Numbered from the stretch's first letter, positions 42,418-51,616 are shown. The stretch: DNA of 64,000 bases from Phycisphaerae bacterium (GCA_029260075.1 JAJDDY010000023.1:186001-250000), one strand, 5' to 3'. Program-made: numbers and translations. Notes: generated by a model not told the origin, from the sequence alone.

Positions 42418-42584
42418 CAACGTAGTGTATCCGTTTGCTGTCTCGTACGAACAAGCCCGACGCGCAGCCCCGCGCGGGTACAAACCGCATGTCTACCAGT
42501 ACGTCTAACCGATTGCGCCCCGGGCTTCCAACCGCTGCAAGCAATCAGTTAACGCTGACGCCGCACGGGCTGCGTGATCGACAA

Positions 42585-42612
42585 GTGTCGCACCGGCTTG
42601 CAGCCGGTGATT
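42585..42612. repeat. R3 short hairpin repeat, copy 4
   Basis: Sequence nearly the same as copy 2 with a few changes (GTGTCGCACCGGCTTGCAGC). It lies between the sigma factor and its putative anti-sigma gene. Confidence 0.65.
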
Positions 42613-42706
42613 CATTAGCGATTTCCGCCTCGCAACGGTGCGCGGCGATGCGCTTGAATACGAACCTTGTTCAACAGGCTGCCACGGCATTGACTTTGCT
42701 CTCAAA

Positions 42707-42823
42707 GGGTGCTCAAGAAGTCTTTTTCAGAGCCACGCCCGTCAGGAAGCGGGTCGGTTTCACGTGCGATAACCGCTCCCTGACGGGCGCGGCTCGGTTC
42801 GAAGCGCACATTCTTAAACACCC
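42707..42823. repeat. R1 palindromic element, copy 8 (GGGTGCTCAAGAAG subtype)
   Basis: 117 bp with ends GGGTGCTCAAGAAG and CATTCTTAAACACCC, imperfect inverted repeats, and core 42730-42795. This is a third end-type of the family. Confidence 0.72.
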
Positions 42824-42834
42824 GCCTAGCAATC

Positions 42835-43440
42835 CTATGGCCGATCCTCACCGGCGGCGGCCACGGACTCTCGATACCGCTGGCCGAAATTCACGATGGC
42901 GGCGTGTAGGCGACTCTTTACCGTACCCAACGGAATCCCCACAATTTCTGCGATCTCGCGGTAGGGGAATCGGTGGTAATACGCCAGGATAAGCACCTCG
43001 GTCAGTTTGGAGGGCATGGAATCCATCACGCCGCGCACCAAACGTCGCCGCTCTTCGAGCAACATGTCTTCGTCAGGTACTACGTCGTCGCCAGTCAAAA
43101 GGTCTATGAATCGCTGCCCCGATTCTTCATTTTTCGTTATCGGGGCGTCGAACGCCACCTCACGGCGACGACTCTGGCGGCGAAGGTAGTCGCGAGCCTT
43201 GTTGGCCCCGATGGTGAACAGCCAGGGCTTCAAGCGCCGAGAGCGGTCGAAACTCGCTGCCGAGCGGTACACCTGAAGAAACGTCTCTTGGACCACGTCC
43301 TCCGCCGCCGCCGAGTTCGAAGTGAACTTGTAGACGAATTGATACAGTTCCGACGTATGCCGTCGGACGAGCAGTTCGAAGCTCGCCTCTTTGCCGTCCA
43401 GGTAGTCCTGAAGTAATTGTTCGTCCGTTGGCGCTGTCAC
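42835..43440 (-). CDS. ECF-type RNA polymerase sigma factor
   Basis: The 201-residue sigma-70 family factor has region 2 (DVVQETFLQVYRS, FDRSRRLKPWLFTIGANKARDYLRR) and region 4 (LAYYHRFPYREIAEIVGIPLGTVKSRLH). It should direct RNA polymerase to a small regulon under control of an anti-sigma factor; the gene at 41350-42417 is the candidate partner. A linker of about 30 residues between regions 2 and 4 is longer than usual. Confidence 0.9.
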   Translation of the reverse strand: MTAPTDEQLLQDYLDGKEASFELLVRRHTSELYQFVYKFTSNSAAAEDVVQETFLQVYRSAASFDRSRRLKPWLFTIGANKARDYLRRQSRRREVAFDAPITKNEESGQRFIDLLTGDDVVPDEDMLLEERRRLVRGVMDSMPSKLTEVLILAYYHRFPYREIAEIVGIPLGTVKSRLHAAIVNFGQRYRESVAAAGEDRP

Positions 43441-43493
43441 TGTCTCATTGTATCCTCGCCCCCTGTGCTGCGTACACCCCGTCGGCGACGCAT

Positions 43494-43631
43494 GTGCTCT
43501 GTCACGACCTAGGTTGCAGGTTCGTCTGATCCGTGAGCGAGCGTTTTCGTGCGTCTGCGAGCGGCTTCCAAGCGTCCGCGTCCTTACGGTCGCGGCTCGG
43601 AAAACCCGTCATTCGACGTGTGACAGAGCAC
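43494..43631. repeat. R1 palindromic element, copy 9 (perfect terminal repeats)
   Basis: 138 bp with 12 bp perfect terminal inverted repeats, GTGCTCTGTCAC and GTGACAGAGCAC, plus inner TTGCAGGTT-type arms and core arms around GGTCGCGGCTCGG. This is the clearest boundary in the window and defines the TGCTCTGTCACG subtype. It explains most of the gap 43441-43712. Confidence 0.85.
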
Positions 43632-43712
43632 CGGGAATTTCGTTCCGGCGTTGGTTGATCCCGAAATATCGTCAGTCTGAAGCCGCTAGCCGCTATTGTT
43701 GCGCCAGAAACA

Positions 43713-44330
43713 ATGTTTTTCCCAATACGTTTTCACGGGGGCGAGCACACGACGCCCAAGCTGATTCGAATCGTCCCGGTGGCGGTTTGTTTCGGTCTTT
43801 TGCTCTTTGCGGCGTTCGGCGCCGTAATCGAGCAAAAGCCGGAAGGAAATACCGAGCTACTGGCCCTCGCTCAGCCCCGCGTCGTCATCCTGAAGGCTCG
43901 TCACGAGCTGCATCTGTTCGATGGCGACAGGTTGATTCGTACATATCCCATCGATCTGGGCGACAATCCTACTGGAACGAAGCTCCGCAAAGACGACCGA
44001 CGAACACCGGAAGGGCGGTTCCGTGTCGTCACCAAGAACGCAGAGAGCCCGTACCATCGATTTATCGGCCTGAACTATCCGGGCGTCGCCGACGCAGATC
44101 GTGGCCTGGCGACCGGACTCATTTCGCCCGGCGAGGCCGCGAGCATTCGCCGCGCCGACGCGGCGGGTGCCTGCCCGAACTGGTCGACGGAGCTTGGAGG
44201 GGGTATTGGAATCCACGGACACAAACGCGGCAGCGATTGGACGGGTGGATGCGTTGCACTGTCCGACGCGCACGTCTCGGAATTGTTCTCCATCCTGCGC
44301 GTCGGCGATACCGTCGAAGTGTTGCCCTAA
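43713..44330 (+). CDS. L,D-transpeptidase (YkuD)
   Basis: The 205-residue protein has an N-terminal membrane anchor (about 18-40) and a periplasmic YkuD domain. The active-site motif is IHGHKRGSDWTGGCVALSD, with catalytic His and Cys as expected in HG-x(n)-[ST]-x-GC. The strand segment ILKARHELHLFDGDRLIRTY begins the domain. It would make 3-3 crosslinks or attach proteins in peptidoglycan. Length and layout are normal for a small L,D-transpeptidase. Confidence 0.9.
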   Translation: MFFPIRFHGGEHTTPKLIRIVPVAVCFGLLLFAAFGAVIEQKPEGNTELLALAQPRVVILKARHELHLFDGDRLIRTYPIDLGDNPTGTKLRKDDRRTPEGRFRVVTKNAESPYHRFIGLNYPGVADADRGLATGLISPGEAASIRRADAAGACPNWSTELGGGIGIHGHKRGSDWTGGCVALSDAHVSELFSILRVGDTVEVLP

Positions 44331-44478
44331 TGCTCTCTCGCCCCACGAACGAGGGGGCCACCGAGCCGCGACCGTAAGGGAGCGGACGTTGGGGTACCGT
44401 CCCGGACAGCTTGAAACCACTCCCTTACGGTCGCGGCTCCGATCGGAAGAACCCGTCGCCTTAGGAGTGACAGACCGC
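44331..44478. repeat. R1 palindromic element, copy 10
   Basis: The core is 44363-44439 with long arms (GAGCCGCGACCGTAAGGGAG). Its left end TGCTCTCTCG begins directly after the stop codon of the L,D-transpeptidase; the right end is GAGTGACAGACCGCT. It separates two convergent genes. Confidence 0.78.
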
Positions 44479-44495
44479 TATCGCACCGTCGCACG

Positions 44496-47162
44496 TTACG
44501 CCGTGGCCGGCGACGCTTTTTCCGGGTCGATGTTCATGTCCTTCAAGACCTGATTCGCCATTGCTGCGGGCACGTCGCCGCAGCGCACCAATTCGTCGAC
44601 AGCGGCGAGTACGATGAACGACGCGTCCACCTCGAAGTGATGGCGCAACGTAGGTCGGTCGTCGCTGCGTCCCAAGCCGTCTGTCCCGAGCGCACGCAAG
44701 CCTTTCGGCGTCCATCGCGCCACTTGGTCCGGTACCACCTTCATGTAGTCGGTCGCAGCCACAACCGGGAAGGGCTCGTCTTGAAGTTGGCTTGTAATGT
44801 AGGGCGTTCGAGGCTCGGCGTCGGGATGGAGCATGTTCCATCGCTCGCACTCCAGCGCCTCACGACGAAGCTGCGTGTAGCTTGGTACGCTCCACACGTC
44901 GGCACGAATCGAGTATCGGTCAGCCAAAATTTCTTGGGCTTTGAGCGTCTCGCGGATGATGGACCCGCTGCCGAACAGGTGTACACGGTGCCCTTCGGTC
45001 AAGGGCGACGCGCGGAACTTGTATAGTCCGCTGACAATCTGTTCAGGTTGTACGCCTTCGGGAATGGGCGGCATGGCGTACGGCTCGTTGGCCACCGTGA
45101 TGTAGTAGATGACATCGGTGTTCTCGTGGATCATCTTGCGAATGCCGTCCTGCACAATCACCGCGAGTTCGTAGGCGTATGCCGGGTCGAAACTCACGAC
45201 GTTGGGATAGGCGGCGGAGAAGACGTGACTGTGGCCATCCTGATGCTGCAGTCCTTCGCCCGCCAACGTAGTGCGTCCGCTGGTGGCACCGATCAAGAAA
45301 CCGCGCGTTCGCGCGTCGCACGCCGCCCAGATGCTGTCGCCGATGCGCTGGAAGCCGAACATCGAGTAGAACACGAAGAACGGGATCATATTCACGCCGT
45401 ACGTGCTGTAGGCGGTGCCGGCTGCGGTGAACGACGCCATCGAACCAGCCTCGGTGATACCCTCTTCGAGAATCTGCCCCTTTTTGTCTTCGTGATAGTT
45501 CAAGAGAAGATGGGAGTCGACCGGTTCGTACAATTGCCCTCCAGACGCATAGATACCGTATTTGCGGAACATCGCGTCCATACCAAACGTACGCGCTTCA
45601 TCCGGGACGATCGGTACGACGTATTGACCGATGGTCGGATCGTCGAGAAGACGCGCCAACATACGCACGAAGACCATGGTGGTAGCCGCTTCTCGATCGC
45701 CGGTTCCGCTCATGAAGTCGTTGAAGAAATCCGTAGGTGGGGACTTGATCGGACGAGCGGGGGGCGAGCGGCGCGGCACCGAACCACCCAGCTCCGCTCG
45801 GCGTTCCAACAAGTATTGAACCTCTTTGCTCGACTTGTCGGGGCGATAGAAGGGCGTTTCATCTAATTGGTCGTCACGAATGGGTATGTCGAAACGGTCG
45901 CGGAACAATCGGAGCTCTTCGAGATTGAGCTTTTTCTGCTGGTGCGTGACGTTCCGCCCCTCACCCGCTTCGCCAAGCCCATACCCCTTGATGGTGTGCG
46001 CGAGAATGACCGACGGCGACCCGCGATGGTCTGATGCGGCACGGAAGGCTTGATAGACCTTATCGGGGTCGTGCCCACCTCGAGCCAGTTTTCGAATCTG
46101 CGGGTCGCTCAAGTGTTCAACAAGCTTCGCAAGTTCGGGATGAGCCCCGAAGAATTTCTCCCGCGCATAGCTGCCGGGCTCGACCGTGTACTTCTGCCAT
46201 TCACCGTCGACAGTCTCCGCCATGCGCTGCGCCATTAACCCCTTGTCGTCGGCGGCGAACAGCGGATCCCAGTCCGATCCCCACAGCACCTTCAGCACGT
46301 GCCATCCAGCTCCTCGAAACGCCGCTTCGAGTTCCTGAATGATCTGACCGTTGCCGCGCACCGGGCCATCCAGACGCTGGAGGTTGCAGTTGATCACGAA
46401 GATGAGGTTGTCGAGCGATTCTCTCGATGCCAGCGTGATGGCACCGAGACTTTCGGGCTCGTCCGTTTCGCCGTCGCCCAGAAACGCCCACACGCGAGAC
46501 TTGTCGGTGTCGTGCAGGCCGCGATTCTTCATGTATCGATTGAAACGGGCTTGGTAAATCGATGTGATCGACGCAAGGCCCATGGAGACGGTTGGGAACT
46601 GCCAGAAATCCGGCATGAGACGCGGGTGTGGGTACGAAGACAGCCCCTGCGCGTGCGACACTTCCCGGCGAAACCCGATGAGATGCTGCTCGCTTAGGCG
46701 GTATTCCAAGAACGCTCGGGCGTAGATACCCGGCGCCGCATGACCCTGGAAGAAAATCTGGTCACCTTCGCCCGGCTCGTCCAGCCCGCGGAAGAAATGG
46801 TTGAACCCGACCTCGTATAACGTCGCACTCGAAGCAAACGTCGAAATGTGGCCGCCAATACCGGCGCTGATTCGGTTGGCTCGCACCACCATAGCCATCG
46901 CGTTCCACCGCACCAGGCTCTTGATTCGTCGCTCGATGGCCCGGTCACCCGGATATGGTTTCTCTTTCGCAACGGGGATCGTGTTGACGTAGGGTGTATT
47001 GGCTGTGAACGGAAGAATGACGCCATTCTGCTTTCCCCAGTTAATCAGCCGACCAAGCAGGAATTGCGCGCGAGGGCTCCCCTCTCGCGAAAGAACCTCC
47101 TCCATCGAGGCAATCCAATCCCTCGTCTCGACAGGGTCGATGTCTTTGCCTGGCTTCTTCGC
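44496..47162 (-). CDS. aceE: Pyruvate dehydrogenase E1 component (homodimeric)
   Basis: The 888-residue cytoplasmic enzyme decarboxylates pyruvate with thiamine diphosphate and passes the acetyl group to lipoylated E2. Its N-terminal half has GGHISTFASSATLYEVGFNHF, GDGETDEPESLGAITLASRE (ThDP-Mg motif GDGE..) and its C-terminal half EGITEAGSMASFTAAGTAY. Length and order match AceE, the homodimeric form. ATG 47162 has AAGGA about 9 nt upstream; an earlier ATG (47198) is less likely. aceF and lpd are not in the window. Confidence 0.95.
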   Translation of the reverse strand, partial: AKKPGKDIDPVETRDWIASMEEVLSREGSPRAQFLLGRLINWGKQNGVILPFTANTPYVNTIPVAKEKPYPGDRAIERRIKSLVRWNAMAMVVRANRISAGIGGHISTFASSATLYEVGFNHFFRGLDEPGEGDQIFFQGHAAPGIYARAFLEYRLSEQHLIGFRREVSHAQGLSSYPHPRLMPDFWQFPTVSMGLASITSIYQARFNRYMKNRGLHDTDKSRVWAFLGDGETDEPESLGAITLASRESLDNLIFVINCNLQRLDGPVRGNGQIIQELEAAFRGAGWHVLKVLWGSDWDPLFAADDKGLMAQRMAETVDGEWQKYTVEPGSYAREKFFGAHPELAKLVEHLSDPQIRKLARGGHDPDKVYQAFRAASDHRGSPSVILAHTIKGYGLGEAGEGRNVTHQQKKLNLEELRLFRDRFDIPIRDDQLDETPFYRPDKSSKEVQYLLERRAELGGSVPRRSPPARPIKSPPTDFFNDFMSGTGDREAATTMVFVRMLARLLDDPTIGQYVVPIVPDEARTFGMDAMFRKYGIYASGGQLYEPVDSHLLLNYHEDKKGQILEEGITEAGSMASFTAAGTAYSTYGVNMIPFFVFYSMFGFQRIGDSIWAACDARTRGFLIGATSGRTTLAGEGLQHQDGHSHVFSAAYPNVVSFDPAYAYELAVIVQDGIRKMIHENTDVIYYITVANEPYAMPPIPEGVQPEQIVSGLYKFRASPLTEGHRVHLFGSGSIIRETLKAQEILADRYSIRADVWSVPSYTQLRREALECERWNMLHPDAEPRTPYITSQLQDEPFPVVAATDYMKVVPDQVARWTPKGLRALGTDGLGRSDDRPTLRHHFEVDASFIVLAAVDELVRCGDVPAAMANQVLKDMNIDPEKASPATA

Positions 47163-47324
47163 CATCGTAGGAGTTCCTTGCATGCGATACCGCTCCACCT
47201 TACGTTTTGTATTGTGCCCCGCCGATAGATATCGGTCTTATACCGCGCCGAATGTTCACTATCCATACGTCGGTCGAAAACGGCTTACACCTAAGAGGGT
47301 GCCTAAGAAGGGTTGCTTCGAACC

Positions 47325-47389
47325 GAGCCGCGACCGTAAGGGAGCGATCTTCGCACCAACAACCGGACCGCTTCCTTACGGTCGCGGCT
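47325..47389. repeat. R1 palindromic element, copy 11 (core)
   Basis: The core GAGCCGCGACCGTAAGGGAG pairs with the right arm ending GGTCGCGGCT. Left flank GGGTGCCTAAGAAG (47298 on) puts it in the GGGTGCTCAAGAAG subtype. The rest of 47163-47485 shows no gene. Confidence 0.7.
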
Positions 47390-47485
47390 ATGAAGGAGAC
47401 TTCTGATACACGTGCTAAGCCGTCACGATGATCCACTACATAGCCATCGGAGGAGAGCTTTGACCCACACACTGCGCCCCGCTTG

Positions 47486-47764
47486 CTAAACGCCGTCGGC
47501 ATATACCTCAGCCCAGCCGTCACGCTGCGGGTGGCGGATGATGATGTGCGCCACTTGGCCGGGCGCTCCGGTTTCCTCGTTGTGGTACCGAACGAAGATT
47601 TCGGTACCGGCGTGTAACGCATCTTCAACACCGAGCGGATCGAGCAGGCAACGGACAATTCCACCGAACACATGGCCACCATATACGATCGTCAGCATCT
47701 CGTCGTTCGCGCCAACGTCTTCGATCACGAATCGCGTGTATTCGTCCGGTGGTTGCTCGTTCAC
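47486..47764 (-). CDS. Small conserved-looking protein of unknown function
   Basis: The 92-residue soluble protein starts at GTG 47764 with GAGGAAAG about 8 nt upstream, which I prefer to the ATG at 47833. The sequence (VIEDVGANDEMLTIVYGG, GTEIFVRYHNEET, QVAHIIIRHPQRDG) suggests a small beta-barrel-like fold. No family recognised. It is isolated between repeats. Confidence 0.5.
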   Translation of the reverse strand: MNEQPPDEYTRFVIEDVGANDEMLTIVYGGHVFGGIVRCLLDPLGVEDALHAGTEIFVRYHNEETGAPGQVAHIIIRHPQRDGWAEVYADGV

Positions 47765-47851
47765 GGTATCTTTCCTCGCCACGACGGGTTCCAAGTTGGT
47801 CTTGACCGGGTGCACCATTTCTGGGTGCCCCATGGCGTAAGCTGTGGACCG

Positions 47852-47931
47852 GGTGGCTCATGGCTTTACCCGTGGGGGAGTCGAATTGACGCCGGATTCG
47901 ACTCCCCCGCGTTTGAAGAGATGCTCCACCC
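47852..47931. repeat. R2 80-bp palindromic repeat, copy 4
   Basis: Same 80 bp length, with outer arms GGTGGCTCATGGCTTTACCC and ATGCTCCACC and inner GGGGGAGTCGAAT/ATTCGACTCCCCC arms. The orientation is opposite to that of copies 1 and 2. Confidence 0.75.
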
Positions 47932-47956
47932 GGCCTAGGAACGGTTGCTTCAAACC

Positions 47957-48067
47957 GAGCCGCGACCGTTAGGGAGCGTTCTTTCGCGGTCACGGCCGGA
48001 TTTCAAACGTCCGCTCCCTTGCGGGCGCGGCTATGCAGACCCATCAGTCGTCGTATGGCAGAGCATC
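47957..48067. repeat. R1 palindromic element, copy 12
   Basis: The core is 47957-48032, with right outer flank CATCAGTCGTCGTATGGCAG AGCA (48041-48064) of the TGCTCTGTCACG subtype but degraded. It lies downstream of the S9 peptidase gene on the opposite strand. Confidence 0.68.
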
Positions 48068-48112
48068 AGTGACGTTGGCGACTGCCCAGCGTCACGCGTC
48101 GTGATTGGACCG

Positions 48113-50215
48113 CTACCGCTTGGTCCATCGATCGAGCCAATCGATAACCGTGTCGTGCCAGAGAATGCTGTTCGCCGGCTGGAGCACCCAGTGGTTTTCG
48201 TCGGGGAAGTAGAGGAGCTTGCTGGGTATTCCCCTACGTTGGAGGGCCGTGAAGGTGGACATGCCCTGCGTGTCGACAACCCTGTAATCGCGGCCGCCAT
48301 GGACCACGAGCATGGGCGTACGCCAGTTCTTGACGAAGTCGATGGGATTGTGGTGGGCGTACCCGTCCGGATTGTCCCACGGCGTTCCGTGATGATCCCA
48401 CTCGGGAAACCAAAGCTCCTCGGTGTCGTAGTAAGCCATTCGCTCGTCAAGATTGCCGTCATGATTGACCAAGCAGCGGAACCGGTCGGACCAGTTTCCC
48501 GAGATCCAGTTGATCATGAATCCGCCGAACGATGCGCCGAGTGCTGCGACGTTATCACCGTCCATCCAAGCATATTGTTTGAGCGCCGCCGCCAACCCCT
48601 TCTGTAGATCGACGAGCGGCTTACCACCCCAGTCGCCGCGGATTGAATCGCAGAACGCCTGCCCATATCCGGTCGAACCGTGAAAGTCGATCATGACGGC
48701 GGCGTATCCGGCGCCGGTGTACGCCTGCGGATTCCAACGGTAGTGAAAATGATTACCGAACGAGCCCTGCGGACCGCCGTGAATGAGAAACGCGACGGGA
48801 TACTTCTTGATCGCGTCGAAGTCGACCGGCTTGACCACATAGCCGTGGACTTCCTCGTCGTTCCACCCGCGAAAAGTGAACTGCTCGTAATCGCCCATCC
48901 GTGCGGCCGCAACTTTGTCGGCGTTCAATCGCGTGATCGGCGTTCCTTCTCCTCCACGAATAGAGACAGAGAACAAGTCGACTGGTGTGCGGAGTGTATC
49001 CAACCCGTAGACAATTCGATCGCCCGCGACTTGCACGCTTCCGACCGAGCCGTCGCGCACCAGGGTGCGCACCGTACTTGACTTGGTATCGATGGCGAAT
49101 AGTGACCGTTGACCGACGTTGGCGGCGGTCGTAAAGATCGTGCGGCCATCGTTCGACCACGTGATCGAGCCGGCGGAACGATCCCACGCGGAGGTCAGCG
49201 CTCGTGTGGCGGCTGCATTTCCCGCTCGCCCCCCGCTCGGCCAGGACATGAGCGTGATCACGAATCGATCGGACTCGTAACCTGGTCTTTCCATCGCAAG
49301 GTAGGCAAGCCACTTGCCGTCCGGTGAGAACACCGGGTTCGCATCCCACGCTTCGTTGGCGGACGTGATGCACGTCGGGGCTTGCGATCCGTCTATCGGT
49401 GCGACGTACAGGTCGAAGTCGGTAGACCAGGGTTCTTTGGAACCGGCGTCGCGTGCGGTGAACACAATGGATCGACCGTCGGGCGTGAAGGTGTAATCCT
49501 CAGCGCCGCCGAACGGTTTCACCGGACAGTCCGCGTCCATCGCCATCATGACGTCGACCGCCGTCCCCGATGCCGCTGCCGCTGCCGGTGCGTGAATCCC
49601 TTCTCGCACCCCGACGGGTACGACGAACACATGAGCTCGACGACCGTCCTTCCACGTATCCCAATGTCGAATAAACATTCGATCGTAAATCCGCCCGGTG
49701 GTCTTGGCTGCGGCGATTTCATCGAGTTTCTTCTTCGTCGCGGCTGGCGAAATGTCGGGGAACACCTCCATCGAAACGGCCAAGTGGTCGCCGGTCGGCG
49801 ACACGGCCAGTGTTCCCACGTCGAGCGGCAAGTCCGTGACTTGCGTCGCTTCGCCGCCGTCCACAGCGATGCGCCAAACCTGCGACGACCCCGAACGTGT
49901 GGACAAGAACCAGATGCTCATGCCGTCTTTCGACCATCTCGGATTCCAATCGCCGCTCGGATGCGACGTGAGTTGGCGCAAGCCCTTGCCATCCACATTG
50001 ACCAGCCAGAGGTCAGTACGACCGCGGTTGGCTTCGAGGTCAGTCGTGCGACGTACGAACGCGATGCGAGACGCGTCGGGCGAGACCTGCGCGTCGCTAA
50101 TGCGGTCCATGGCCAGCATATCGTGAACGGAAAACGGGTGCGATTCGCCGGCGCTCGCCACGCCGCACAAGAGTAGGGCGGTCGTGGTGCGCAGTAAGAT
50201 CATGTGACGATTCAT
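48113..50215 (-). CDS. S9-family prolyl oligopeptidase-like peptidase
   Basis: The 700-residue secreted enzyme has a signal peptide (about residues 1-23), a beta-propeller domain with WD40-like repeats (for example DGTDLWLVNVDG and FTPDGRSIVFTA types) and a C-terminal alpha/beta-hydrolase domain. The catalytic Ser is in GASFGGFMI, the Asp is in HGGRDYRV and the His is in ENHWVL. It likely cleaves short peptides in the periplasm. An R4 repeat unit (49587-49610) lies within the coding sequence and encodes GVREGIHAP in frame. AGGAG lies about 11 nt before the ATG. Confidence 0.9.
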   Translation of the reverse strand: MNRHMILLRTTTALLLCGVASAGESHPFSVHDMLAMDRISDAQVSPDASRIAFVRRTTDLEANRGRTDLWLVNVDGKGLRQLTSHPSGDWNPRWSKDGMSIWFLSTRSGSSQVWRIAVDGGEATQVTDLPLDVGTLAVSPTGDHLAVSMEVFPDISPAATKKKLDEIAAAKTTGRIYDRMFIRHWDTWKDGRRAHVFVVPVGVREGIHAPAAAAASGTAVDVMMAMDADCPVKPFGGAEDYTFTPDGRSIVFTARDAGSKEPWSTDFDLYVAPIDGSQAPTCITSANEAWDANPVFSPDGKWLAYLAMERPGYESDRFVITLMSWPSGGRAGNAAATRALTSAWDRSAGSITWSNDGRTIFTTAANVGQRSLFAIDTKSSTVRTLVRDGSVGSVQVAGDRIVYGLDTLRTPVDLFSVSIRGGEGTPITRLNADKVAAARMGDYEQFTFRGWNDEEVHGYVVKPVDFDAIKKYPVAFLIHGGPQGSFGNHFHYRWNPQAYTGAGYAAVMIDFHGSTGYGQAFCDSIRGDWGGKPLVDLQKGLAAALKQYAWMDGDNVAALGASFGGFMINWISGNWSDRFRCLVNHDGNLDERMAYYDTEELWFPEWDHHGTPWDNPDGYAHHNPIDFVKNWRTPMLVVHGGRDYRVVDTQGMSTFTALQRRGIPSKLLYFPDENHWVLQPANSILWHDTVIDWLDRWTKR
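49587..49610. repeat. R4 24-bp hairpin repeat inside the S9 peptidase gene
   Basis: GGTGCG and CGCACC arms flank a 12 nt loop; near-identical copies are at 56175-56198 and 56393-56416. Here it sits in frame inside the propeller domain, next to an Ala-rich stretch. Confidence 0.65.
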
Positions 50216-50395
50216 CCAAAACGACTCCTGTCTAAAATGAGTTGGTTTTGCTTCGTAGCGTTGTCGGCGCTATGCTAATGGATAAGTGGCGTTCTTGAAA
50301 CCCGAACTTCTAGCGGAGATCGTGCGTCCGGGACGCACGGTACACGTGTGCTACACCAAAGGACGTGGTCCATTCCTCGGTGGAGTTCAATTCCC

Positions 50396-51313
50396 GTGAG
50401 TAGCGATCGCCTTCGCCGGATTATCATTCTCATCCTGGCAGCAAGTTCTGCATGCGCCGTTGCCGCACAAGCTCAAACGGGCGACCTGTTCGTTGACCTC
50501 GACGACCTCAACCTTCGCAAGACGACGGCACACTATGCCCTCGCGGGCACCGTTTCCGATGCGAAGCTGGACGAATTCAGTCGTTGTCTCGAATACATCT
50601 ACGCAGAGTACGCCAAGGGGTTTGCGGAGTTGATTCGCGGCGAAGACAAAGGCCGCCGACGCGCCAAGAGGAGTGACACGCCCGACCCGTTTCGCGTCGT
50701 CATCTTGGCTACACGCGATGAGTATCAGGCGTTCGTTCGACCATACTTCGGCGAGACGGCGGAGTTCTCAGCCGGCCTCTACGTCCACGTTGCCAAGCTG
50801 CTCGTGATCAGCGCCCACGGGTCCATGGACGACACGTACGACACACTCTTCCACGAATCGTTCCATCAGTTCCTGCACCGCTATGTGCCGTTCGCTCCGA
50901 TTTGGATTCACGAAGGGCTTGCGACGCACTACGGCACAGCCCAAGCCACGCGCCGCGGCCTCGTGTTCAAACAGCCCGAGCGTCGCTTCTACAGGATTGT
51001 CACGATGGTCTCCGAGGCGAAGGACTTGATCCCGCTGAACGAGCTAATGACGCAATCGTCACAAGAATTTCAAAGCGGGAAGCTGCACGCGGGCGGCACG
51101 ATCGATCACCGTACGCTTTCCTACGCGCAGTCGTACACGCTGTGCATGTACATGCTCAATGACGACGCCGGCCGAGAGCATCTGCAAAACTACCTACGTG
51201 CGCTGGCCTTGGCCAAATCGCCAGCGCAGGCAACTCGCGTGACGAACGAGCATTTCCCGAAACAGACCTTGAACGCCATGGTGCCCGGATGGCTTGCATT
51301 GGCGAAACGATGA
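50396..51313 (+). CDS. Secreted DUF1570-like putative zinc metalloprotease
   Basis: The 305-residue protein has a signal peptide (residues 1-28, ending AAQAQT) and a gluzincin-like site HESFH with downstream WIHEGLATHYG, giving HExxH plus a Glu helix. The order of strands and helices is like the DUF1570 group known from planctomycetes. A paralogue is at 57326-58246. Start GTG 50396 is preferred over GTG 50348: the signal peptide begins right there and a GTGGAG lies about 10 nt before. Substrate unknown. Confidence 0.75.
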   Translation: MSSDRLRRIIILILAASSACAVAAQAQTGDLFVDLDDLNLRKTTAHYALAGTVSDAKLDEFSRCLEYIYAEYAKGFAELIRGEDKGRRRAKRSDTPDPFRVVILATRDEYQAFVRPYFGETAEFSAGLYVHVAKLLVISAHGSMDDTYDTLFHESFHQFLHRYVPFAPIWIHEGLATHYGTAQATRRGLVFKQPERRFYRIVTMVSEAKDLIPLNELMTQSSQEFQSGKLHAGGTIDHRTLSYAQSYTLCMYMLNDDAGREHLQNYLRALALAKSPAQATRVTNEHFPKQTLNAMVPGWLALAKR

Positions 51314-51334
51314 CGCCCAGCGGAAGCGGATTTG

Positions 51335-51616
51335 GAACGTGTGCGAGAGGCCTCTTGCCGAGTCGCGTCTGTGTGAGGAAGCGATCCGCGCTTGCGCGTC
51401 AAAACCACTTCCTTACGGGCGCGGCTCGGTGCAAAGCAAACCGTCCAATACATCTTTGCGCACACGGTTGGGTGGCCCATGGCTTTAGCCGTGGGGGAGT
51501 CGAATCCAGCATCGATTCGACTCCCCCACCTCTGAAGAGGTGGGCCACCCGGCGCTTCCTCACGGGCGCGGCTCGGTGCAATACAAATCGTCTAACATAT
51601 CTTCCCATACACGTTC
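51335..51616. repeat. R1/R2/R1 composite element, copies 13 and 14
   Basis: Left end GAACGTGTGCGAGAG and right end CTTCCCATACACGTTC mark one R1 element. Inside, a first right arm (about 51407-51428), an R2 copy (51471-51550) and a second right arm (51553-51577) follow one another. The arrangement at 7470-7633 is the same (R2 followed by an R1 right arm). It fills the 427 bp gap. Confidence 0.72.
51471..51550. repeat. R2 80-bp palindromic repeat, copy 5
   Basis: Opens GGTGGCCCATGGCTTTAGCC and closes with GGTGGGCCACCC-type arms, 80 bp. Orientation as copy 4. Confidence 0.8.

Noticed and set aside
45048-45866. 272-residue plus-strand frame
   Set aside because: Antisense shadow of aceE.
49382-50176. 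264-residue plus-strand frame
   Set aside because: Antisense shadow of the S9 peptidase.
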